A DNA stretch of 64,000 bases from Gymnopilus junonius (Eukaryota; Basidiomycota; Agaricomycetes; Agaricales; Galerinaceae): the NCBI GenBank assembly GCA_015501075.1, contig JADNYJ010000011.1:124001-188000 (forward strand), given 5' to 3'. The translations under genes and the position numbers were made by a program. Positions within the stretch are counted from its first letter, which is position 1, and each line of letters opens with the position of its first letter. The notes beneath the pieces were generated by a model that was given only the letters and a program-made list of their open reading frames with translations, did not search any database and had not been told where the DNA came from. Below are positions 50,001-61,079 of the stretch, one piece after another.

Positions 50001-51145
50001 ATGGCCCATCTCCTTCCTTCTGTATTCAGTTTCCTTTGTCACCCCAAAGTATGCTATGTTGTCATTTTCATTTATGTCCTCCACCTGTGCAGGCTGTGCT
50101 CACCCCATACCCATACATCCTGTTGTTCCCTCATTTTGTCTCTTCCCTTGCTGCACAGTTGTGCATGGTTGTAACAATCATGTTGACTCCTTGGGCTTTT
50201 AGTTGGGCCATACTCTATGCCCCATTTGTCTTCCATATTTCCCATACTCTCTACTTGTCTACCTTTGCTGGGTCCTGTTTCTGAACAGCAGCTACCAAAT
50301 ATTGTTTAACTGACTTTTTACACCTTTTGACCATAGTTTCATGTCCAGCACACCACACCCAAGTGTGAGCACCCATTTTCCCTCACCACACCTGTCCAAC
50401 AATGATGGCAGTCTTGTGACAACCCCCTCCTCAACACCAATCCATGTCATGACCATCCATTTACACCCATCTCACCAGTCAAACCAGTTGTTAGCTGTGA
50501 ACACAACAAGGCAGACTACCTCCCCTTGCTGGCGTGGGCCTTGGCTGTCTTGGTTTTGGCAGCAATGTAGCATCCCAGCTGGAACAGGGCAGGGCATGAC
50601 ATCGACGATAGAACAGTGGTGGATGGGATGGCTAGGACATGGTTTTTGAGGTTTGTCTTGATATATGCTTTAGTTCAGCTAGCGATGTCGTAGATTGTAT
50701 TTAATATTACTGATTTCATGAATACATCCTGTTTCTTCATTCATTTCTGTATTATACTATGCCAATTGATCCTCATCGAATGAGCTGTAATCCACCTGGC
50801 TTGACATGTGATTTCCAAATTGAGTTCACACCTGGTTTAAACCTGGAATTATTCCTTGAAAATACATGCTACAACATATAGTACCCATCCTTACTAACAT
50901 ACTGTCAACACTAGGTCTGGTTCCATGGTGTCAAAACTGTCCACCAAAGTATGGTTTCCAGCCCTATATGTCAGTCATCACCAGGTGGGAAAGCCGCCCC
51001 AACCACATGACTGCTGCCATGTTTTTTGATTATGAGGGCATTTTTGCGGTGTAGGCATAAGAAGAGAGCAGCAAAGTCATCAACAGCAGATTCTTCAAAT
51101 CTGCTCTCCACAGATGATAGATGCAGAAAGAAGTCCTGTTCATCA
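44000..51145. other. CpG-poor repeat debris
   Basis: About 7 kb without an assignable gene. Patches rich in short inverted words (for example CTTAATTAAG and GGCCTTAATAAGGCC near 44990-45060) and an LTR-like block with a TATA word (GGTATAAAAG, about 46750) suggest dead transposons. Frames such as 48661-48996 and 50341-50649 look spurious. I cannot assign any piece to a named superfamily. Confidence 0.45.
46951..47130. repeat. (CATTT)36 microsatellite
   Basis: Thirty-six uninterrupted perfect copies of CATTT (180 bases). Shorter CATTT runs sit at 46871-46885 and 46910-46927, just upstream. A long open frame across it (repeating F-H-F-I-S) is an artefact of the repeat. Confidence 0.97.
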
Positions 51146-51577
51146 TGTTGACATGATGAGTGTCCATGTGACTACATCACATGACTCACATGACACACAT
51201 GATCAGATGTGTCTATATGCGACTAGATCCAGTGACGACAGAGTATCACAGTCATCTTATATGACTAAAACATGTGATCACTTAGTGAGCGTATTACTCA
51301 TCTTATGAGTAGATATTAGTAATTACATAGTAATTAGCTGAGTAATTGCCTTATACATTACTCATACATAGTTAGTCACTGCATGTCCTGTAGGTATATA
51401 AGGACACTCTAAACAGTGTCCTAATCTAAGTCATTTGCACTTCTAAGTAGTAGCCTAAGTAGTCACCTTAGCACTAGCCTCTCACAACCCAGGTAAGATA
51501 GTAGTTACATCGATACTATGCAGAGCACATCATACATAACAGTGTTTACCACTGTATGTACTACTTGCTGCTCAACA
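51146..51577 (+). repeat. 5' LTR of a copia element
   Basis: 432 bases beginning TGTTGA and ending TCAACA, inverted ends of the TG...CA type. It is flanked upstream by CATCA, the target duplication. A TATA word (TATATAAGG, 51396-51404) is followed by a perfect hairpin (GGACACT/AGTGTCC). Several other small palindromes occur, such as TACTCAT-CTT-ATGAGTA. About 5% differs from the 3' LTR. Confidence 0.95.
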
Positions 51578-51595
51578 GGTTATGGGCCCTGATAG
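51578..51595 (+). other. Primer-binding site (tRNA-iMet half type)
   Basis: GGTTATGGGCCC directly follows the LTR. It differs by one base from the complement of the initiator-tRNA anticodon arm (GGTTATGAGCCC), the primer used by copia-type elements. Confidence 0.6.
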
Positions 51596-52009
51596 CAAAG
51601 CATGCTGTTCGCCATTGGCAGAACCTGCTGGACATTGAGTTCACCTTAGGGCAGAACTGTCTAGCATTGTTCGCCATTGTGCAGAACCTGCTTAGCATCA
51701 GTCTGTAGCTTACTTCTACCTGGGAAGATAGTTCGCCATCAGGCAGAACATCGACCACAGCTGTTCGTCGCTAGACAGAATGCTCTCCCACAATTGTTCA
51801 CTACCATGCACAACATTGTATAGGGCCTTGTCATGTGGGCCTGGACATCTGTCACTGTCTGGACAAATTGCCCTTAAGGGGTTAATTCCATGTCTGGCGC
51901 AGGTATTTTTAGCAGTGCTCTCCTTATTTAGCACACTTTTACACACCTGTCGCTGACTCAACCCAGCCTTTTTTCTTAACAGAAATCCAACCATCCAAAC
52001 AACTCAACA

Positions 52010-53435
52010 ATGTCTTCTGTCAAGAACACCACTTCCATTTCCTTCTCCACCTCCGACCTTCCCAAATTCGATGGTCATCACTACTGCCAATGGGCATCTA
52101 AGATGGAGGCAGTCATACTCCATATGGATGTTAAAACTGTCCTTGAAGGCACCCTTACTGCTCCTTCAGAGCAACCAATTAGGGAACCTGCCTTTCCCTC
52201 TGGCACTCATGCCACCGACACCACTCCTGCCACCGGGCCTACCCAGGCTGATCTCAACCTGTACAATGCCTGCTTTTCTTGCTGGTCTGCTGCCGAAGAA
52301 GTATACTGCTGTAAATTGGAGAGTTACAACTCCAAAAATTCCAAGGTGCTCAGCCTTTTGGCCATGTGCCTCGATACTGGCATTTGGGACCAGGTTAAAA
52401 CCCTGTCTGTGGCTGAAGCTTGGGATTGGATCAAAACGAAGTACTCCAAGGAGATGTTCATCGAGACCCTCAGGACTTCAGGGTCCTCATGAATCTCAAG
52501 ATCGATCTCTCTGATCCCAACCCCCAGCTCACCAAGTTCCAATTTCATTATGGGCATCTCCACTCATCAATGATCCAAATGCCTCAGGATCAACCAGTTC
52601 CACTGGCATGGTACCCATGGTTTCTCAATCCATGGCGTGCCTAGTTCTACTCATGAATCTTCCACTTGCCACAAACATCATGTCACAAGAATCTGTTTAT
52701 CAGTGGATGATGGAAGATTTCACTAGGCAAAACTCAGTTCCAAACATGGAACTGAAAGACCTCTTTAATAGCATTTGCACCACATGGGCTGCCTGATTTG
52801 GGCACCTTAAGCAGCACAAGCAACCCAAGCACAGCACACTCTATGTGCCAAAGCAGCTCAACCCGCCTAGGGACAGCCGGCCCAGAAACCAACAGGCTAG
52901 CAATGCAAATGCGCAGCAAAACACTGCGATCAAAGGGAAAGGTCCTGAACCATGCCACTCTGATCAGCAGAATGCTGGTAACCCCAGCAGTTTACAGAAA
53001 AAAGAGTATCCAAAGAGGAAACCATGCCGCACTGGCTTCAAACCAAAGTCAGCGTACTTTGTTGAGGACTCAGATGATGAGCCCTTTACGCTCACATCCA
53101 CGGTGCATTTCCCGCCACTGGAGAAATCGCACCCAGTCACCACTACTCACAATGTTGTTGAGATTAGTGGGAGAGGTACTATTACCTCTCACAAAGTCCA
53201 CAAAGGTGCCTGGAAGAACCCTACTTGGGGAATGGCGCCATACCCCTCTTTTAGGAAATCACAGGACCTGATGTCTCAGATCAGGGTAACCCTGACCATT
53301 GCCACCTCGAGTAGATTCAAGGAAGTCGCCCTTAATATGGGTGCAAGTAGGATCACCGAAAATGTGGGAACGAGTAGCACTGTGTATTTACACAGTAGCA
53401 CCACCACAGAGGATGTTGCATGGGGTCGTCAATGA
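52010..53435 (+). pseudogene. copia gag remnant
   Basis: The ATG at 52010 opens a UBN2/retrotran_gag-like region: DLPKFDGHHYCQWASKM, a WSAAEEVYC helix, and VAEAWDWIKTKYSKEMF. The frame then shifts near 52455; gag-like text continues in the next frames (LMNLKIDLSDPNPQL, then LKDLFNSICTTW). A later block (52845-53435) is polar and Lys/Gln-rich with SAYFVEDSDDEPF, but the CCHC knuckle is not visible. Confidence 0.7.
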
Positions 53436-54451
53436 TGACCAAGATCTATAATGATCTCTTTGGTCCTGAGCCCTATCGGGCGCCGACCCCAGATCCTTCT
53501 CAGATGGCAGTCGATTCTGAACCACTTATGGTGGAAGATTGGAATCAAATAAATGGAGTAGTGTCACAAGGCGATCTCGCCTATGTGGACGATGATGAGG
53601 AGTATATCTCCTTTGGGGAAGAAGATCTTCCACTGCCACCACCGATCAGTGAGTCCCTTCATCTCGGATCGCACTATATTGGTGCAGATGGGAATGTTGT
53701 CACTAAAATGGCTCAACAGAGCCAGGATGATATGTACAAGATGATGCGGGATTCGGACCCAATCTCCTATGAGGACGAGATCAAGCAGAATCATGGCGAT
53801 TCAGTGCTCCTCCCTCATCCAGACTGGCAAGTACCTTCTTGTTCACATGTTGACAAGATACTAACTGATCAACCCACAGGTATTAATACTCTGTATGGGG
53901 TAGATAGTAAATTAAATTTATTTACTATCTACAATATATATCTTGATCATGTTGTCTCTTGTGTGAATTGTAATGATGAACCGTCCTATAGACCACCCCC
54001 AAATAATCTGTCAAGTGAGACTGAGGGACCTCATGATGATGAGCCACCCAAGACTCCACCTCCCGAGTCACCAGCAGATACTCATCCAAGTATGCCTTCT
54101 ACTCCTAGGCAAGGACTGAGTTCTAATCTCCCACCACCTGCACCGCGGAAACCCCATGCCGGTCCATCAGGGGGAGCTGCTGGTGATGCTCCAAGAAGGA
54201 GCACTCATGAGAGTAAAAGTACACAAAAAGAAGGGAACGTATACCCTCCTGGTACAGCCACCGATAGAGATCACCAGCACAGATTAGACATAACTGGATC
54301 TGCTCCAAATTTGTCTATGGCCTCTAGTGACCACGTGGCTGAGTACCCATACAATCCCAATATGGGAGCGGAAGGGGGAGCACATTGGCATGCCTATTTA
54401 CTTTCTAAGGCAATTTCTGATAGTGCACTTCCAGATCCATTGAACATCTGA
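53420..54451 (+). CDS. Open frame inside the copia element, pre-RT linker
   Basis: 343 residues from an ATG at 53420 to a TGA at 54451. The sequence is acidic and proline-rich (EEDLPLPPPISES, PPPAPRKPHAG) and its end (HWHAYLLSKAISDSALP) runs into the RT text once the TGA (arginine codon expected) is passed. It occupies the place of the integrase C-terminal linker but contains no integrase catalytic motif. It looks like the spacer between integrase and RT of a former pol polyprotein. Confidence 0.6.
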   Translation: MGSSMMTKIYNDLFGPEPYRAPTPDPSQMAVDSEPLMVEDWNQINGVVSQGDLAYVDDDEEYISFGEEDLPLPPPISESLHLGSHYIGADGNVVTKMAQQSQDDMYKMMRDSDPISYEDEIKQNHGDSVLLPHPDWQVPSCSHVDKILTDQPTGINTLYGVDSKLNLFTIYNIYLDHVVSCVNCNDEPSYRPPPNNLSSETEGPHDDEPPKTPPPESPADTHPSMPSTPRQGLSSNLPPPAPRKPHAGPSGGAAGDAPRRSTHESKSTQKEGNVYPPGTATDRDHQHRLDITGSAPNLSMASSDHVAEYPYNPNMGAEGGAHWHAYLLSKAISDSALPDPLNI

Positions 54452-55985
54452 AATTGGACTAGTAAAGATCTTAGATGGCTACCTGCTGATCAACAACAGG
54501 AATGGCACAAGGCTCAATTCGAAGAATTAGAGGCCCTTCATAAACGAAAAGTTTATGAGCTTGCTGACCTACCTCCAGGCCGAAAGGCCATCAAAAATCA
54601 TTGGGTTTTCGATATTAAGTCTGATGGACATAAAAAAGCCCATCTAGTTGCCAAGGGATTTTCCCAAATAGAAGGCCTAGACTATGATGAGATCTTCTCA
54701 CTGGTTGTCCAGTTCGAGTCAGTCTGAACAATCTTAGCCTTAGCAGCTCTTGAGAAATGGCAATTGAGTCCCTTGACATCAAATCAGCTTCCTATATGGG
54801 AAACTTGATGAGGAGATATATATGGAACAGCCTGATGGCTTTACCACAAAGGGACAGAGAAGAAAGTACTCTGCCTGCTCAAAGCTATCTATGGGCTAAA
54901 ACAAGCTGCACGTGCATGGTGGTCTGAACTTGATCACTCCCTTAAAGAGCTCGGTTTCACATGCCTGTATGCTGATGCTGGCATATTTGTCACAAGACAT
55001 AGCGATGGGACCCTTGTCATTATGTTGGCATATGTTGATGACATTATCATCACAGGTCCTAACACCAAATTAGTCTGACAAAAGAAGCAGCTATTTATGA
55101 CTGCATGGGAATGTCGAGACCTAGGTGTATGTCAGGAGTTTCTCCACATGAGAATCAGGTACATAAAAGGCAAGACCTACATCAATCAAATGCCGTACCT
55201 TAATAAGATTCTTACACACTTCGGAATGACAAGTGTGAAAGCAGCACAGACTCCATTACCTACCGGGTATAAGCCAGAACCCTTTACAGGCATGAGTTCA
55301 GCTTCACTTCAGTCAGAGTATCAATCGGTGATTGGTTCCCTGCTATATTTAATGCTAGGAACATGACCCGATATAGCCTTTGCTGTAACACAGATGGCTA
55401 AGTTCACTGTGAACCCATCTGATGAACATCTGAACTGTGCTAAATAATCATGCGCTACCTTGTTGGTATGTGCAACTATGCACTTGTGTTCGATGGAAAC
55501 AGCGATAAAGGCTTGTATGCCTACTGTGATGCCTCATATGGTGATGATAGAACAGAGCCTGATCGCATGCGTCGATCTATGCAGGGATACTTCTTTTCCC
55601 TTGCTAGCGGGAGTATCAAATGGCACTCCAAAATGCAGACTCTAGTATCAACGTCATCCACAATGGCAGAATACATGGCACTCTCTGACTGTGCACGTGA
55701 TTGTGCATGGTTTAAGATTCTATTCAAGAACTCAGGATGTCAATCCCATACGTTCCCTTATATGGAGATAGTCATGGAGCTATTTTTAACTCGCAAAATC
55801 CCGTCACCCAAAAAGGGATAAAGCACATTGAAATACGCTACCACTATATCCGGGAACAAATAGAACTTGGGAACATTAAATAGAGCATGTCCCTATGGAC
55901 AAAAATGTTGCCGATATGTTCACCAAGAATCTAGGCCCTACCCTGTTCCTTAAACATAGACAGGCTCTAGGCATAGAGTTCTATC
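54452..55985 (+). pseudogene. copia reverse transcriptase and RNase H remnant
   Basis: RT begins WTSKDLRWLPADQQQEW, then KNHWVFDIKSDGHKKAHLVAKGFSQ. The active site AYVDDIIITG is intact (YVDD at 55031-55042). RNase H follows: YCDASYGDDR, SIKWHSKMQTLVSTSST and MAEYMALSDCA. The tail reads MDKNVADMF, typical of copia. Stops at 54724, 55075 and 55364 are all TGA where arginine is expected (FESV-R, KLV-R and GT-R-PDIAFA). Additional frame shifts lie near 54800 and 55445. Confidence 0.85.
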
Positions 55986-56057
55986 CCTTAGAATAGAATA
56001 CTGACACATCATGTCAGAACAAGTATGTGCACTAACACGGCACTACTTGAGGGGGAG

Positions 56058-56487
56058 TGTTGACATGATAAGTGTCCATGTGACTACATCATATGACTCA
56101 CATGACACGTGTGATCAGATGCATCTATATGCGACTAGATCCAGTGATGACAGAGTATCACAGTCATCTTATATGACTAAAACATGTGATCACTTAGTGA
56201 GCGTATTACTCATCTTATGAGTAGATATTAGTAATTACATAGTAATTAGCTGAGTAATTGCCTTATACATTACTCATACATAGTTAGTCACTGCATGTCC
56301 TGTAGGTATATAAGGATGCTCTAAACAGCATCCTAATCTAAGTCATTTGCACTTCTAAGTAGTAGCCTAAGTAGTCACCTTAGCACTAGCCTCTAACAAC
56401 CCAGGTAAGCTAGTAACTACAATGATACTATGCAGAGCACATCATGCATGCAGTGCTTGTTGCTGTATGTACCAATTGCTGCTCGAC
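56058..56487 (+). repeat. 3' LTR of the copia element
   Basis: 430 bases, TGTTGA...TCGACA, followed by the target duplication CATCA (56488-56492). The hairpin at 56314-56333 reads GGATGCT/AGCATCC, different from the 5' LTR but still perfectly paired. Confidence 0.95.
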
Positions 56488-56492
56488 ACATC

Positions 56493-57298
56493 ATCCAATA
56501 TGTCACTGTCTGGCATCTGTAAGTTATCAAGAATTGTTGGGGAAATTGACAGCTGGGGAAGCTCAGGATTTCTAAAGAATACAGTAGTGTTGGTGGGGAC
56601 CACCTGGATGTTGAAGGCAAGAAGCTCCTTCATGGTCCAGTCACTTCCTGACTTAGCCAATCTTATGAGGTTTGCCATGATAATGACAGTAAAGATGTGG
56701 GACAGGGTGTGTGATTTGTCTCTCAAATAAGGTCAGAATTGATAAGATCATGAGTGTAGCACTGCAGCAGTCCAATTCTGTCTGGTTCTTACACTTAATT
56801 TCTTGAACACTGAACAGGATTGTCAGTTTGCTTCAGACAAGTCTTTGCCCATTGTAAGGACACAGGAAAATTTTGCGTGGCAGCTTAGGTGACATTGCAT
56901 GCAGTTCCATGCAGTGGCTGTGCACCTTCTGTGCAAAAAGGATTTGTAGTAACAAGGTAGTCAGCCTGCAAATTTAATAAGCAAGTTAGCACCAGCTTTT
57001 TGCAAGCCACCTTTTATCATTTTTTTGGGTTTTCTGAGCCAATTAATGACTAATAGATTGTAGATCTAGCATGTAGAGAAGAATGAATGTAGGGTTAGGG
57101 TCATGTCTTTGTGTGATGCGGTAGCAGTCTCTGAGAGTCAACACTTCTCTTTCATTGACTCTCAAGATGACTGCCGCACTCATTGGAATGCATCCAACAT
57201 TCTTTCTTTGCTTTTTCTAAATTAATACGACCTACTCTCTGTCTATTTACCCTACCAACAACACCCATTAGTCTCGACACTGTCATTTCACATTCCAC
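56493..57298. other. Between the copia element and the DIRS-like coding region
   Basis: CpG-poor and without a gene. It holds the presumed leader of the next element, including an imperfect inverted repeat (57117-57141 with 57155-57178). Confidence 0.45.
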
Positions 57299-58911
57299 AT
57301 GCCACGAATCACTGTCAATCCAAATTTGGTAGAAGCCCCTGACTTCACACTCGAGGTCTATGCTATAGCACGTGATGCGATCACTACACAACTTAACATC
57401 ACTGCAGTAGAAGCAGCTGAATGCCTAAAGGAGGCATGGACTGCTGACAATGACACAAAGAAACTGGCCTGGGATGAACAAGAATTAGCTGACTGCGAGG
57501 AGGCTGCTCAGAGAGCACAGGAGGAAGACCAACAAAGGAACAAAGAACTTCAGTGTAATGAGCAGAATGAAACTAGAGAGCCCGAGAAGAAAAAACCAAA
57601 GCTCAACTCCTTCGTCGCCAACCGTCCATTGCAACTGCCATAAAACTTCGCCCCTCTCGCTTTGCTCTTCACAAGCTCGAAGAATGTGAATACATCGAAC
57701 TCTCATATTTCACCCCAGACGGATGTGCGGAAGCAGCAAACAATGACCATGCCATGGCCAAAGAAGCATTTGCATTCTCCAAAGTCAACGACCTTGTTAG
57801 CCTATGACCCATCTCGCATTTAAAGCTTCCAGCAAAGTCATCCAGGACAACAAGCTTTCATGGCGTGAAATGTCCATGGCAAAGATCAACCTACTCCAGT
57901 GCATGGAGGAAACAGGCTGGCCCCAAGACCACATCATTGCCCTCGCCACATTTTACCTCAACCTTGAAAACCACCCGAAGCATCAGGAGCCAGATGGCAA
58001 CACCATTCTCCTTGCATACCAGGCCCAAGTCTGCTGTGAATGGCATATCCAGCTAAAATGCACCACAGGCGAACCAGCCTTTGACATCAGCACCATCAAT
58101 GACGACTTGGTTGACAAGATTGGTGTAAAAATGTGGAACACAACCAAGACCCAGGTAGTGACTAGGTCAGTTCTCCCCCACCTTTACTTTATGAAATCTT
58201 GCAATTCTAATTGTTTTTCTTCTATCTTTCCCCTTGCTATCCATCACAACATGCTATGTGCTACCCATTGTCCATGTGACCCATGTTACATGCTACCCAT
58301 GCTATATGCAACCCATGTTATGTGCACCCACTGCTACCCATGTCCTTTGCCACCCACTTGAACATTTCCATCTTAACCTAAGACTGGAACAAGAGCTCAG
58401 CAGAGCAATGCTGAACAGCTCCCCTGCCTGCCCAAACCACAAATATTCACCATATCCAAAGGCAGACAGATGTGGCCAGTCCCCCTCCCCAACTTATCAT
58501 GACAGCCCAAGCCACCAGCAAGCATCCTCTCCCCCTGCCTACAGTCAACATGACTCACCGACACATGGAGGTGGGCAGTGCAAACCATCGCACAACAAAC
58601 CTGATAGGTTTTTTCAATCAGGTGCAGGCCAAGCAACAATGACCTTTTCAGCCTGCACCCTCTGCCTTGGTTGCCACTGGCACAATGTCACGATCTGTTC
58701 ATCATTGACTCTCTGGGACCAGAAGACACCAGCCTACTGTTTCCACAATGAGCTCAACTGCCTCGTCAATCCCAAAGGAGTCATCCTCTGCTCAAACTGG
58801 CAACAACCGAATGGATGCAGCAACACCACCCATGATTCTCATCACAAATGCTCAGGTTGCAGGAAATCGGATCATGGAGCTCAGAAATGTGCTCGAGCAG
58901 AGAAGGCTTGA
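57299..58911 (+). pseudogene. gag-like region of the DIRS-like element
   Basis: The first frame (57299-57643) is acidic and Glu/Gln-rich with a coiled-coil look (DEQELADCEEAAQRAQEEDQ). The second (57804-58361) carries LQCMEETGWPQDHIIALATFY followed by HPKHQEPDGNTILLAYQ. The last part (58234-58911) ends in a Cys/His cluster, SNWQQPNGCSNT then HKCSGCRKSDHGAQKC, a knuckle-like nucleic-acid-binding module seen in mushroom DIRS elements. Frame changes separate the parts. A low-complexity TGCTACCCATG-type repeat lies at 58250-58350. Confidence 0.65.
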
Positions 58912-60850
58912 TGCAGGATCACCATACAAACCAGATGCCTCGAAGCGACTCCTTGAGAGCAGCAGTCTTATTGCTCATTACCCCAACCTCCCTCATCAAC
59001 TCCAATATGGCTTCGATGCTGGCATTCCTGTCATTTCCGAAACATTCACCCCTCCCAACAAACCATTCATTGTTGAACATCTTCCTGAATTCAACCACAT
59101 CATACAACTTGAGTTTGAGAAGCAATGCTACATTGGACTGCTTTCAAGATTGGAAGTCGAAGCCCTCATTGGACCTTTCCAAACCTCCCCACTCAGCATT
59201 ATACCCAAGCCTGGAAAACCAAGAAAATTCTGAATCATCCAAAACCTATCACACCCCCACATCCCTTGCAATCACATCTTGTCTATCAACAGCTCCATTG
59301 ACTCCAACCTCTTCCCAAGTACCTGGGGTACATTCACTGTCATCTGCCTTCTCATCATATGGCTGCCACCTGGATCACAGCTTGCCATATGTGATGTCAA
59401 AGAAGCATATCGCATGGTACCACTTCTTCCCTTACAATGGCCTGGAATTGTTGTCCGCCTGCATGAGGATGACCATTTTGGAATTGACACCCAAAACTGC
59501 TTTGGGCTTGCCTCCAGCAGTGGGTGCTATGGAACAATTGCTGACACAGGAGCACAACTTACCCATTCTCATGGAATTGGCCCTATGTCAAAATGGGTCA
59601 ATGACCATGTATTCATTCGGATACTCAGAGAGTACCTGGAGTGTTACAATGTGATGTGGAAAGGATGGGCAGAGGAAATTGCAAAGAATGGAGGTGAACA
59701 CCATGATGGAGGTAAGTTATGGTTCAAAGGAGCCACTATGCCTGATGGTTGCATGGAGGAATTTGATGAAGACTGCTCAATGCCAATTCTTGACCTCTCA
59801 AACCAAACACCATGCTCATCTGATGATGCTCACTACACTTACACCTTTGCCAACATCAATGACATCTCAGAGGAACTGGGCATCCCTTGGGAACAAGACA
59901 AGGACATTCCATTCAGAACAGAGGCCCCCTTCATTGGCTTCACCTGGAACCTTGAAAATCAAACAGTTTCCATCCCAGAATCAAAGAAGATGAAGTACCT
60001 TTATGCAATTTTTGCATGGGAATCCAAGGAGACCCACAACCTCAAGGAGGTCCAAAAGCTATATGGCAAGCTCCTCCATGCTTGCGCTGTGGTCCCAGCT
60101 GGGCGAGCATACCTCACCAGCCTGGAGAAGTTCATGGCCATCTTTGGTAACAATCCTTTCATGCCACACTCCCCCCCTTGCAGCACTTGCAATGATTTAT
60201 ACTGGTGGAAACAAACCCTCTCCCACTCCTACATCTCTCACTCCATCCTAGGACCTGAAATCATTCTCGACATCGCTGCTTACTCAGACGCTAGCTCAGA
60301 AACTGGCATCAGTATCACCATCGGAAATCATTGGAGAGCATGGCATCTCTTACCAGGATGGAAGGAAAGTGGGCAAAACATTGGCTGGGCAGAAGCCATT
60401 GGTTTCCTCTTCCTCATCCTCACCATACTTCCAAGCAGCACTTCAGGCACACATTTCAAAATCTTCAGAGACAATGAAGGAGTTGTCCAAGGCTGGTGGA
60501 AAGGAAGAAGTCGCAACACTGCCACAAACGAAGTCTTCAAGCTCGTACATGATGAAAGTGAATGAGCAGGCATCACATTCCATACATGTTATGTCCCGAG
60601 CAAAGACAACCCCACTGATGACCCATCACATGGAATCTACGGCCCCAGAAACCTCCTCCTACCACCCATTGCCATCCCACATGAATACCAGCATCTGGTT
60701 GTCAACTTTGACAAAGAATCTCACCCAGTCGAGTCTCACCAGTTCCATGATGGAACAGCTCCAAAGCCACACCCTAAACCCAACAGAGAACCACAACAAT
60801 GAGCAAGGGCAGAGCTCAACCATGCCTTTGAACATTGAGCAGAGGAGCTC
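58748..60850 (+). pseudogene. Reverse transcriptase and RNase H of the DIRS-like element
   Basis: RT text starts at HLPEFNHIIQLEFEKQCYIG, with PFQTSPLSIIPKPGKPRKF, then a TGA in place of arginine, then IIQNLSHP. A later block has QLAICDVKEAYRMVPL. The active-site box reads KWVNDHVF (59594-59608), where VDD is expected, so one catalytic aspartate is lost. RNase H follows: DIAAYSDASSETGISI and NIGWAEAIGFLFLI. Further TGA stops occur at 60563, 60800 and 60836. Confidence 0.8.
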
Positions 60851-61079
60851 TTCGCACAAATGCAAAGCTGGCTCTGACACCATTCACCACCCACACGCAT
60901 TGCCACTTCCACCCCCAAGAAACACCCGACCGGCACCATATTCTGACAATCTGCATCCACTTCCATCAATGCTCTGCCCACATGTGCTGGCATGAGACTG
61001 CATCTGACTCTGGAAACCAATTGTCAGCCGAAACAACCTTGACCCCAGAGGCAATGCAACAAACCTTAGTGAAGCTGAC

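Larger units (their letters stand above)
51146..56487 (+). mobile_element. Ty1/copia LTR retrotransposon, degenerate, integrase not found
   Basis: Two LTRs (51146-51577 and 56058-56487), target duplication CATCA on both outer sides, PBS after the first LTR and a purine tract (GAGGGGGAG) before the second. Internal order is gag, a proline- and acid-rich stretch, copia reverse transcriptase and RNase H. I see no integrase zinc finger or rve core and no clear aspartic protease between gag and RT. This order fits copia with the integrase segment deleted or replaced. Frame breaks and stops show that it cannot move on its own. Confidence 0.9.
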
